Below, in pieces: positions 9,633-17,851 of a stretch of DNA of 64,000 bases; the first letter of the stretch is position 1; every line of letters starts with the position of its first letter. The position numbers and the translations under genes are program-made. The notes below the pieces were generated by a model. That model was not told where the DNA came from, did no database searches, and saw nothing but the letters and a program-made list of their open reading frames with translations. This DNA is from Roseibium aggregatum (GTDB lineage Bacteria; Pseudomonadota; Alphaproteobacteria; Rhizobiales; Stappiaceae), in contig NZ_JABFCZ010000004.1 in assembly GCF_014692675.1 (NCBI RefSeq), positions 1 to 64,000 of the forward strand. The letters are read 5' to 3'.

Positions 9633-9982
9633 GTATTGCAACGAAGAACTCTCTTAAGTTGCAGGGCGCGCTATCTTCTCCCGCATATCATTCCTTGTCC
9701 TTGGACAACACGTAAAGCATTGCGTGGGCTGCTGCCCGCACGCCTGTGCGTAAATAACTGACCGGAATTGGGTCCGATTGCGGACCGTCTGGTTTTACAT
9801 CGTACGAGAAAAAATGCAGACATTCGTGCAAAGTAGACGCACGGTCGCTTATAGCCCCCGAACTTACATCCACTCAAACTGTTTAGAAAGCTTTCGTCGC
9901 GCATCTAGACCTATGTTTCTGGGAAATCGCGCCATTATCGATGGGTGTTTCCCTCGGGTATCCCGGCAAGACAGGCATGAGA
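9633..9982. other. Region without a confident gene
   Basis: The 350 bases between the IS remnant and the AraC gene hold only short ORFs. One of them, with an HECLH motif, is listed separately. The base composition is more AT-rich than the flanking genes. Confidence 0.6.
9688..9873 (-). pseudogene. Short ORF with HExxH motif, possible gene fragment
   Basis: This 61-codon frame reads like real protein (LHECLHFFSYDVKP and AAAHAMLYVLSKDKE). HECLH fits the HExxH zinc-protease signature. There is no ribosome site, and an in-frame stop immediately precedes the GTG. It may be the tail of a gene cut by the neighbouring IS event, or chance. Confidence 0.25.
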
Positions 9983-10981
9983 TCACAGCCCTTTGCGATA
10001 TCTGGAGGGCGATTGTCCGGTCCAGCGCTTGAATGCCCGGGCGAAGCTCGCTGCATCGGAAAACCCGAGTGCCCCGGCGATCTCTTCGGTCCGTTGAGGC
10101 GTGTTTGTGGCCATGATCTTAAGGGCGGTTTCGTAGCGAGTCTTATCTCTGATTCCCTGGAAAGTCGTTCCTAACTGAGCGAGTGTGCGCTGCAAGCTCT
10201 TGGGATGAACCCCAAGGTGATGTGCCAGGTTTTCCAAGCCGAACGCTTTATCGGATAGTTTTTCACGGCAGGTTTTTTCAAGATATGCAAGCACAGCTTC
10301 ACGGGGAGAGCCGTCCTTGAATTCACCCCGGAGGGAACGTGGAATGTCCCAGTCCAGGTCGAGCGGTCGCCGCAGCCAATCGGATGGGAAGACGACCTGA
10401 ACCCCATTCCATTTCCTTTTCATTAGCGAAGAATGAGGGATCAGATCCGGCGGAACGCCTCGAAGGTTTTGTGCTGAAACCAGGAGCCGTTCTGGTTTGA
10501 AGTCTTCTTTCACGACCAGGCGCAAGAACGTGACCCAGATACCGATCACAGCCGCGTCCGCCTGCACGATCGGCGCCGATGGGCTGAAGGCCCGTTTACC
10601 CTGGATCACGGTGTGATCGGCATTGATCTGGAGCGAGTAGCGGATGTTGGTGATCTGATTGCCAAGTTCAAGAACGGCGAGAGGAAGAAACTCGGCAAGC
10701 GTTTGCGACACAGCATAGCTCTCGCGAACGAAAACGGGTCCGGCTCTTACGAACTGCTCCGCCGACCGTGCGGCAAAGTAGGGATCATTCAAGGCACCCG
10801 CCATTTCCTCAACTGCCAGATAAAGTGCATTTCCGGTAATCAGCACCGTTGAGTCGGCGAGATCGAGGTGTTCCAGGCCAGCGGCCTTCAAGACCGGATC
10901 GATGCGGCCTCCTCGCTGCCGGAACTGCGCTAGAAATGGCAAAAGCTGCGCAGCACGGTTAAATGCAATCCCATCGGACAC
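9983..10981 (-). CDS. AraC-family transcriptional regulator
   Basis: A 332-residue regulator. Residues about 15-200 resemble the arabinose-binding-like domain found in OruR/ArgR-type AraC proteins. The C-terminal 100 residues carry the two helix-turn-helix motifs (LENLAHHLGVHPKSLQRTLAQLG and EIAGALGFSDAASFARAFKRWTGQSP, each in the typical spacing). It is divergent from the amidohydrolase operon, with 185 bases between the coding starts. That arrangement suggests it controls the operon in response to a substrate of the hydrolases (inference). Confidence 0.9.
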   Translation of the reverse strand: MSDGIAFNRAAQLLPFLAQFRQRGGRIDPVLKAAGLEHLDLADSTVLITGNALYLAVEEMAGALNDPYFAARSAEQFVRAGPVFVRESYAVSQTLAEFLPLAVLELGNQITNIRYSLQINADHTVIQGKRAFSPSAPIVQADAAVIGIWVTFLRLVVKEDFKPERLLVSAQNLRGVPPDLIPHSSLMKRKWNGVQVVFPSDWLRRPLDLDWDIPRSLRGEFKDGSPREAVLAYLEKTCREKLSDKAFGLENLAHHLGVHPKSLQRTLAQLGTTFQGIRDKTRYETALKIMATNTPQRTEEIAGALGFSDAASFARAFKRWTGQSPSRYRKGL

Positions 10982-11166
10982 AACTCAGCTCCCTTCAATC
11001 CAAACCGGCAAACGGCAACACGCTCGACGCATACTACGTCTTTGCTTTAGAGGACAGCAATCAAAGCATCTTGTCCTGAGACGCAGTGTTTAGAAGGTGG
11101 TGTCCGTGCTTGAATACTTGCAACGTTCGTCATTTTTTTGCGGCTTGCTCAACACGGTTCAACCTC

Positions 11167-12726
11167 ATGTCTTCCCATGCATTTTCTTTCGCTACCTGCG
11201 CCCTGGTTGCTTCACTGATGAGTGTGACCGCAGCCCTCGCAAATGACATCGTTCTCCAGAACGGCCGCGTTATTGATCCGGAAACTGGCCTTGACGCGAT
11301 CCGAAACGTGGCAATATCAGACGGCAAGATCACGGCAATTAGTGAATTCCCGCTTGAAGGCGACGTTGTGGTCGACGCGACGGGTCACGTCGTGTCGCCC
11401 GGGTTCATCGATTTGCACGCACACGGCCAAAGCATCGGCGATTACCGCATGCAGGCGATGCAGGGGGTGACGACGGCGCTGGAGCTCGAGTCGGGGGTTC
11501 TGCCCATTAGCGCGTGGTACGAGGGTCAGGCGGCGAAAAACCTGCCGATCAACTACGGAGCGGCAGCGGGCTGGACTTACAGCCGGATCGCGACCTTCGA
11601 CAACACCGACCCTCTGGCCACAGTCGAGTTTTTCCAGCAAGCTCAGTCAGAGAGCGACTGGAAAACGAAATTCGCCGACACGGCGCAGTCTGAGCATATC
11701 CTTTCCCTGGTCGAACAGGGGCTCAAGGAAGGCGGGCTCGGGATTGGGGTCAATGCAGGCTATGCGCCCGGATACGGCCAGAAGGAGTATTTTGCGCTGG
11801 CGGAACTCGCCAAACGATATGGAGTAGCCACCTATACCCATGTCCGCTACGCCAGCGTGATCGAACCGCAAAGTTCCTTCGAAGCGCTCAAGGAATTGAT
11901 TGCCAATGCGGCAATAACCGGTGCGCACATGCATATTTGCCATATCAACAGCACCTCGATGGCGGATATCGAGGCAACGCTGGCGCTTGTGGACGAGGCC
12001 ATGACGAAGGGCATCAACATCACCGTCGAGGCCTATCCTTATGGCGCTGCGAGCACCGTTGTCGGGGCCGCGATGTTCACAGGGCCGGACTGGCGCGACC
12101 GGATGCAGTCGACGGCCGAGAACTTCCAGCTCGGTGCCGACCGCATGAGCGAGGACGAACTGGCGGACTATCAGGCCAACAAACCGGGCACCTTCATCAC
12201 GTGGCACTTCCTGGACGAGAGCAAGCCGGAAGACCTGGCCCTGCTGGACATGTCGGTCACGCACCCTGCAACGATGATCGCTTCGGATGCCACCTTCTGG
12301 TCCTACTTTGACGAGGATGGCAGCATCCAGACCTACACGGGCGATGCTTGGCCCCTACCCGACAACGTGTTTGCCCACCCCCGTTCGGCCGGTACATATG
12401 CAAAGATTCTTCGCTCTTATGTGCGCGAACGCGGTGTCTTGTCGATGAGCGAGGCGATCCGGAAGATGTCGCTGATGCCGGCGCAGACGCTGGAAGACTT
12501 TGTGCCACAGATGCGTCGAAAGGGCCGGCTGCAGGTGGGTATGGACGCCGATATCGTTGTGTTCGACCCCGAGACGGTGGCCGATCGCGCGACCTTCGAG
12601 AACGCCAACCAGCCCGCTGTCGGTGTTCAGACCGTGCTCGTGAACGGCGGCTTTGTCGTGCGCGACGGCAACCTCATACTCGACGCGCCACACGGGCAGC
12701 CGATCCGCAGAGCACAGGAGCAATGA
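11167..12726 (+). CDS. Exported amidohydrolase, D-aminoacylase-like
   Basis: A product of about 519 residues of the amidohydrolase superfamily, N-acyl-D-amino-acid deacylase/dihydroorotase-like branch. A signal peptide (cleavage near AALAN) indicates periplasmic location. Metal-binding features are the HxH in DLHAHGQ, THVRY, HICHINS and the late Asp in ASDATFW. The frame is open further upstream to 11086, but the ATG at 11167 gives the signal peptide directly. The second amidohydrolase gene begins 33 bases downstream and is a clear paralogue. The real substrate is unknown. Confidence 0.8.
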   Translation: MSSHAFSFATCALVASLMSVTAALANDIVLQNGRVIDPETGLDAIRNVAISDGKITAISEFPLEGDVVVDATGHVVSPGFIDLHAHGQSIGDYRMQAMQGVTTALELESGVLPISAWYEGQAAKNLPINYGAAAGWTYSRIATFDNTDPLATVEFFQQAQSESDWKTKFADTAQSEHILSLVEQGLKEGGLGIGVNAGYAPGYGQKEYFALAELAKRYGVATYTHVRYASVIEPQSSFEALKELIANAAITGAHMHICHINSTSMADIEATLALVDEAMTKGINITVEAYPYGAASTVVGAAMFTGPDWRDRMQSTAENFQLGADRMSEDELADYQANKPGTFITWHFLDESKPEDLALLDMSVTHPATMIASDATFWSYFDEDGSIQTYTGDAWPLPDNVFAHPRSAGTYAKILRSYVRERGVLSMSEAIRKMSLMPAQTLEDFVPQMRRKGRLQVGMDADIVVFDPETVADRATFENANQPAVGVQTVLVNGGFVVRDGNLILDAPHGQPIRRAQEQ

Positions 12727-12758
12727 GACGGCCTATCAACCGAAAAGGAATGACGCCA

Positions 12759-14387
12759 ATGAAACCGAATTCGTCATTTACCGCAGTCGCTTTTGCCTCC
12801 GCGTTACTTTTCGCTAGCGCCGCTACAGCCCAGGAATACGATCTCGTCATCCTTAATGGGCGGGTCATGGACCCGGAGACGCTCTACGACAGCATCGCCA
12901 ATGTCGGGATTTCGGACGGCCGCATCGTCGAGATTTCCAAAGAGCCTTTGACGGGAGCGGAGGAAATCGACGCCTCCGGACACATCGTCGCGCCAGGGTT
13001 CATCGACACCCATTTCCACTGGCAGCAGCCGATGGGTTATTCGCTCGGGCTTCGCGACGGATTAACCAGCAGCATGGACATCGAAGAAGGGTGCGCCGGC
13101 ACAATCATCGCCAAGTGGTACGAGGCGCGCGCCGGTGTTACGCAGGCGAATTACGGATGCGCCTCCAGCCATGAGCTTGCCCGGTCCATCGTCCTCGACG
13201 GGTTCGCCGACCAGGAAATCCTGCTTCATGGTCCTGCCGCTGCATTGGAGACACGGAAGGCTTCGGGTTGGAGCCTGACCGAGGCAGACTACGACACCGG
13301 CAACCAGATCCTTCAGATCATCGACAAGGGCTTGCAGGACGGTGCGCTCGGCATTGGCAGCACACTTGGTTACATGCGAGATGGCGTGACCTCGCGCGAA
13401 ATGTTCGAGGTGCAGAAGGTCGGTGCGCGCTATGGCAGGCATACAGCCGTGCACACCCGTTTCACTCCCGACAACGCCACGTTCGAGAATCTCGGGCTCC
13501 AGGAAATTATCGCCAACGCGCTCGCTCTCGACGCGCCGGCAACGATCAATCATTACAACAACCCGGGTTGGCGCCTCGGTCACGAGATCATCCAGCGCCT
13601 GCAGGAACAGGGCTTCAACATCTGGGGCGAGATCTATCCCTATGCCGCCGGCTCAACTGCATTGAACGCGGTCTTCCTGAAGCCCGAGAACTGGGTGGAT
13701 CGGCTCGGCCATAGCTACGAGGATACGTTGCAAGACCCTGTGACGGGAGATTTCTACACGTTGGAAACCTACAACAAAGGCTTGGAGGAAACCCCGACCA
13801 AGGAAATCGTGCTTTTCAAGATGCCGCCCGAGGACTCCGTGAAATGGTTGACACTCAGGGGCACGACGATGGCCAGTGACGCAATGTTCGCTGAGCCTCT
13901 GATGGCACCTTGGAATACTCCATTCGAGGAGTTGGGTAACATGCACCCGCGTGGTGCCGGTGCGCGCGCCGCCACGCTGCGCCTCGGGCGCGAGAACGAC
14001 ATCCCAATGATGCACCTGTTGTCGATCCTCAGCTACAACGCGGCGCACCATTTGGGCCGCACAGGGCTGAAGGCGATGCAGGAGCGGGGCCGGATGCAGG
14101 AGGGCATGGTCGCCGATATAGTGGTGTTCGACCCCGAGACTGTGACCGACAATGCGACCTATGATCAGGGCTCGATCCCCTCGACCGGATTCAAGGCGGT
14201 GATCGTGCATGGCGAGGTCACGGTACGCGACGACGAGTTGCTGGAGGTTTTCGCCGGCCAGCCGATCCGCTTCGAACCCGAGGATCAGCCGCGTTTCGAG
14301 ACGGTGACCGAAGAGGCTTGGAACCGCGAATTCTCGACCGGTATGCCTGATGTGGCGCCTGGTATCCCGCCGCAGGGGGCAAACTGA
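12759..14387 (+). CDS. Exported amidohydrolase, paralogue of the preceding gene
   Basis: A product of about 542 residues with a signal peptide (cleavage after ATAQ) and the same fold as its neighbour. Visible motifs are VILNGRVMDPET, HxH in DTHFHWQQP, HTRF, INHYNNPGW, and MASDAMF with its late Asp. An AAAAGGA site sets the start at 12759. Sequence similarity in order (GRVxDPET, GFIDxHxH, GLQDGALGIGS, VADIVVFDPETV) shows a tandem duplication that has diverged around the active site. Both proteins are exported, which is unusual for cytosolic-type deacylases and suggests processing of an N-acyl or cyclic-amide compound in the periplasm. Confidence 0.8.
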   Translation: MKPNSSFTAVAFASALLFASAATAQEYDLVILNGRVMDPETLYDSIANVGISDGRIVEISKEPLTGAEEIDASGHIVAPGFIDTHFHWQQPMGYSLGLRDGLTSSMDIEEGCAGTIIAKWYEARAGVTQANYGCASSHELARSIVLDGFADQEILLHGPAAALETRKASGWSLTEADYDTGNQILQIIDKGLQDGALGIGSTLGYMRDGVTSREMFEVQKVGARYGRHTAVHTRFTPDNATFENLGLQEIIANALALDAPATINHYNNPGWRLGHEIIQRLQEQGFNIWGEIYPYAAGSTALNAVFLKPENWVDRLGHSYEDTLQDPVTGDFYTLETYNKGLEETPTKEIVLFKMPPEDSVKWLTLRGTTMASDAMFAEPLMAPWNTPFEELGNMHPRGAGARAATLRLGRENDIPMMHLLSILSYNAAHHLGRTGLKAMQERGRMQEGMVADIVVFDPETVTDNATYDQGSIPSTGFKAVIVHGEVTVRDDELLEVFAGQPIRFEPEDQPRFETVTEEAWNREFSTGMPDVAPGIPPQGAN

Positions 14388-14388
14388 G

Positions 14389-15189
14389 ATGGCGCACCCG
14401 AGCCTCCCAAGACTGTTGCTCGCTGCTATCGCCGTTTGCCTCATCTGTTTGATGTCCAAGGCTCCGGCTTTGGCCGAACCGCAGGTGATCACCTTTCAGG
14501 ATCTGCCCGACCCGGCCGCCCAAGGCTTCGCAGACCCCTTCAAGGCGATGGGGTACGACATGCTCCAAGAACTCCGGACCGTTGTCCGGCAGGAGGCGCG
14601 TCTTACCAATGGAGAGATATCGCCTGAAGCCCTGCCGCGGCTGCGGACCCGGATAGACGCTGCCCGCGCCCGTCTTGAGACGAACGGCTATGACATCGCT
14701 GAGCTCCTGTCCCAACGCTGGACGGTCGCAGAAAATCGCCGCCGCGCCATGTTTGAGCCCAATCCCGCCCTGGACAACAATGAGATCTCCTTGTCCGGTT
14801 TTCTGATCCCCGCAGGCCGGAATACGGACGGAGTCCACGTTGGATATCTGGTTTCCCAGGTGGGCATGTGCAGCCATATTCCGCCCCCGCCACCAAACCA
14901 GCTTGTGCGTGTCTCCCTTCCGCAGGGCGTGCCTACAACGTCTCTCTATCAACCGGTCCAGGTAACCGGAACGCTGCACGCAACGCCGCACGATGAGACG
15001 ATCTATCTTCTTGATGGCGAGGTGCGTATGGTCGGAAGCTGGACCATGGTCGCTCAGCATGCCGCAAACGTAGATCTCTCCGACGCGGGCGACAAAACAT
15101 CCGCTGAAACTCGAAGTTTTCGAGCTTTTACCGGTGGGGAGGCCCGTGTTGATCGCAAACGTACAACGGTAAATGAGGAAACAAACTAA
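14389..15189 (+). CDS. Secreted DUF3299-like protein
   Basis: A product of about 266 residues with a signal peptide (cleavage near APALAEP). Residues about 140-180 contain LSGFLIPAG and then MCSHIPPPPPNQLV, which is the hallmark CxHxPPPPPNQ of DUF3299 proteins. These often sit beside metal or copper handling and ABC-lipoprotein systems. The start ATG follows the preceding stop by one base, so it is the third gene of the operon. Its role with two exported amidohydrolases is not described as far as I know. Confidence 0.75.
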   Translation: MAHPSLPRLLLAAIAVCLICLMSKAPALAEPQVITFQDLPDPAAQGFADPFKAMGYDMLQELRTVVRQEARLTNGEISPEALPRLRTRIDAARARLETNGYDIAELLSQRWTVAENRRRAMFEPNPALDNNEISLSGFLIPAGRNTDGVHVGYLVSQVGMCSHIPPPPPNQLVRVSLPQGVPTTSLYQPVQVTGTLHATPHDETIYLLDGEVRMVGSWTMVAQHAANVDLSDAGDKTSAETRSFRAFTGGEARVDRKRTTVNEETN

Positions 15190-15399
15190 AGACGCTCCCT
15201 GAAACCCTTTTTCGAGATTTGCCGTTGTTTACCTTTTTTGGGGCGATGTTGAGAGGTGGCGAATAATCTCTGACTGATCGGATCACACACCTAATCATGA
15301 CCAATGGGTGAGGCGTTGACGATTTCCAATGCGCCCGAAGAGAATCCTTTTCTACCCGCCACTGAATGTCGGCTTTCAGGACATCATTTAGATATTTCG

Positions 15400-15655
15400 G
15401 GCGACGGGACCGGTCGCAAAGAGCTTCCAGGCCGTCCTGCCGGTAACGATCCCAGATCTTGTGGCCTGTCTTGCGCGAGATGCCGAACTCGCGGCACACC
15501 GAACTCATGCCTTCCCCATCCAGAAGACGGGCGACGAAGCGAAGACGTTCCTCCATAACGGACAGCTCTTTCCACGGCATCGACACCTCCCGCAAAAGCG
15601 AAAAGTGTTACCTATATCTCCGGAACGTTCTGTCACCTATGTCTCAGGTCGGGCA
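15400..15655 (-). mobile_element. IS481-family remnant, truncated transposase
   Basis: From about 15580 leftwards the minus strand encodes the transposase N-terminal helix-turn-helix (MPWKE, MEERLRFVARLLDGEG, GISRKTGHKIWDRYRQDG, CDRSRRP). After roughly 65 residues the similarity stops. The remaining frame down to 15128 runs into unrelated sequence and overlaps the preceding gene. About 200 bases are nearly identical to the copy at 9435-9632. The catalytic DDE domain is absent. Confidence 0.75.
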
Positions 15656-15802
15656 CAATAACCTACATAGATCAGGCAAAGCAGCCATCAGGCGGGAACA
15701 CCCAATGCCGGTGTTCAACACGCGCCATCGAAACTCCATAGCCATTGCCCAGGCTGCGGATTGCCTGAGCCGATGCGTTTCCGGATTGCGAAGAACGTAT
15801 CT

Positions 15803-17662
15803 CTAGGAGAGCTTATAAGCCGCATAGGTCGCGACCCGGTCTCCATTTTTGATATCGTATCCCGCGCTGTAAAGCTCTCCGTTCGGAGCCACGGCGATTA
15901 CGGTTGGAAAACTGTTCGAATACCATGACCTGGCAAGCGTCTTTCCGGTGCTGTCGATGACGGCGACAATGGCGAGAGGCTCCCCCCTCGCCTCGCGAAA
16001 GAGGAGCGCAAAGCGTCCGCCTGAAAGGGCGACGGCATCGGCGAGAACGAGACCATCGTCTTTTCTCTCGTCGCTGCGCACGAACATGCGGCGGTATTCT
16101 TTCCCGTCGGCTGTTTGAATCGACACGGCAACGTCTTGGCGAAAGCCATTTCCCACCTCCTGGACGATCATGTTCCAAATCGACCCACCGAGCAGATTTG
16201 TTCGGCCATCCTGAGCGTAAGCACTTGCAGTCGCATGAAAATATGCGGGCTGGCTGTCTTGGGGACTGCCCACCCCCTCCGGCATCATGACATATGGGCT
16301 CAAGTATTGTTCATCAACCAGCCAGGTTTGAGGCCTTCCCTCCGAATCCTTCTCGAGTGAAATCGTCCGCGTGTATCCTACGCTCTTGTTGCTGAAGGCG
16401 TTTTCGTTTTTTCCCGACAGGACAATGAACCATTTGTTCAAATCTCCCTGAAAAATCGAGACATGCGTGTATGAGCGGTAATTGTCGAAATTACGATCTG
16501 CACTTGGCAGCTTTAACAATGCCACATGGTTGCTATCCATGCTGAAAACGGCTGCGCCGTAGCTCTTGGTGCTCTCGCCATCGATGTATTCAATCAGGAA
16601 AACCGCAAAATCGCGGTTTCGGCAATAGCGGATGATGCGCGCGTTTTCCAGCACACCGTCCACCGTGCTGGTCCCTCCATCGTTCCTGTCGTAGGTCCAA
16701 AGCCTCGAGTGTTCCCTGGGACTTTTCGGAGTGAAGCCGACCAGCGTGTCGTGACGCTGAATGTCGCTATAGGCAGCAAAGCCGAATGCCGGATCCACAT
16801 CCACATCCAGTTTGGCCCCCGATTCCCCGTCCCCAAGCCGGTGCGACAGGGCAAAGCCCTTGTTCGAGGTCCGGCCCACGAGAATGGCATTGCCGCTCTT
16901 GTCGATATCGATCGCCAGAAATTCCTTTGCGCCCTCATCGGAGTACCTCCCCGTAGCACGGGTTTCGAGCGTGCGCGCCGACATCCAATCCGTATCTTCC
17001 GGTGCAGGAAAAGGGCGTCGCGGCGCCGGTGGAGCTGCAGGTTCGGCATCTGTAACCGTGTCAGTCTCGTAAGACGGTCCCCCGTCATTGGACGAGAGCA
17101 CCTTCAAGCCGACAACCCCGCCCGCAATCGCAACCGTTGCCAGGCCGCCGATCAACACGCCGCGCCGGCCCATTTTGGACGCACCGTCCGGGCGTGACGG
17201 GGATGTGGCCGAAGTTGCGGTACGAGCGGCCGTTTCTGCATTTGCCCGATGGACCCCGCGCGGCCGCCGAACCTGTTCGTCCGGGCCGGCATCGACGGGC
17301 CTGTCTGCCGGCTCCGCCGGGGCGGAAGCGGCCTCTTCCGATTGCGCGTTTTCTTCGACGTTTTCTGACGCCGTGACAGTATCGACCGGCGGCGCCTCTT
17401 CGAAAATCTCGACGACCAAAGTCATTTGGCGGCTATCCATCACCGTGCCCGAGGCCGTGACAGCGATCACTCGCCCGTCGGAACCGCATTTTATCGCGAT
17501 CCGTCTGCCGTCGCCGGTGACGGCAATCACCGCCGGCTGATCGGCGGTCACCATATCGCCAACAGCAACTTTTATTTCACTGACCGTGAGAGGATAGAGC
17601 CCTTTGGAGGCAGGCGACATAATCGTCTTGAAAGTCAAATCAAATTCCGTTTCGGCAAGCAA
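15803..17662 (-). CDS. Membrane-anchored protein, lipoyl-like N-domain and propeller-like C-domain
   Basis: A product of about 619 residues. The first 80 residues look like a small beta-barrel of the biotinyl/lipoyl type (VAVGDMVTADQPAVIAV, SDGRVIAV). An acidic, Ala/Pro-rich linker and one membrane segment at about 168-190 (GVLIGGLATVAIAGGVVGL) come next. The rest is exported and has repeated blade-like patterns (DIDKSGNAILVGRT, AVALSGGRFALLF, AVAPNGELYSAGYD). The first codon is uncertain: TTG at 17662 or an internal ATG at 17620. I cannot assign a function. Confidence 0.65.
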   Translation of the reverse strand: MLAETEFDLTFKTIMSPASKGLYPLTVSEIKVAVGDMVTADQPAVIAVTGDGRRIAIKCGSDGRVIAVTASGTVMDSRQMTLVVEIFEEAPPVDTVTASENVEENAQSEEAASAPAEPADRPVDAGPDEQVRRPRGVHRANAETAARTATSATSPSRPDGASKMGRRGVLIGGLATVAIAGGVVGLKVLSSNDGGPSYETDTVTDAEPAAPPAPRRPFPAPEDTDWMSARTLETRATGRYSDEGAKEFLAIDIDKSGNAILVGRTSNKGFALSHRLGDGESGAKLDVDVDPAFGFAAYSDIQRHDTLVGFTPKSPREHSRLWTYDRNDGGTSTVDGVLENARIIRYCRNRDFAVFLIEYIDGESTKSYGAAVFSMDSNHVALLKLPSADRNFDNYRSYTHVSIFQGDLNKWFIVLSGKNENAFSNKSVGYTRTISLEKDSEGRPQTWLVDEQYLSPYVMMPEGVGSPQDSQPAYFHATASAYAQDGRTNLLGGSIWNMIVQEVGNGFRQDVAVSIQTADGKEYRRMFVRSDERKDDGLVLADAVALSGGRFALLFREARGEPLAIVAVIDSTGKTLARSWYSNSFPTVIAVAPNGELYSAGYDIKNGDRVATYAAYKLS

Positions 17663-17851
17663 TGGAAGTACTTAGATGCCAAAATCGTATTAACTTTCGC
17701 GAACCACTGTCAACCGGCAACCGGACGCTTTGCCAATGCCGGTTCGATGAGCCCCATATCGTCAATCCGCCTGCGGAATGAACCTGCAACGTCTCCAGGG
17801 TCAGGACCCTGGTCGTCATCCAATACCGGCGGTCATCGGCAGTGACGGGTC

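Noticed and set aside
9778..10032. An 84-codon plus-strand ORF
   Set aside because: It has no ribosome site or protein-like pattern and overlaps the AraC gene end on the other strand.
15128..15595. A 155-residue transposase-like ORF as a working gene
   Set aside because: Only the first 65 or so residues are IS481-like; the rest is unrelated frame, and there is no catalytic domain.
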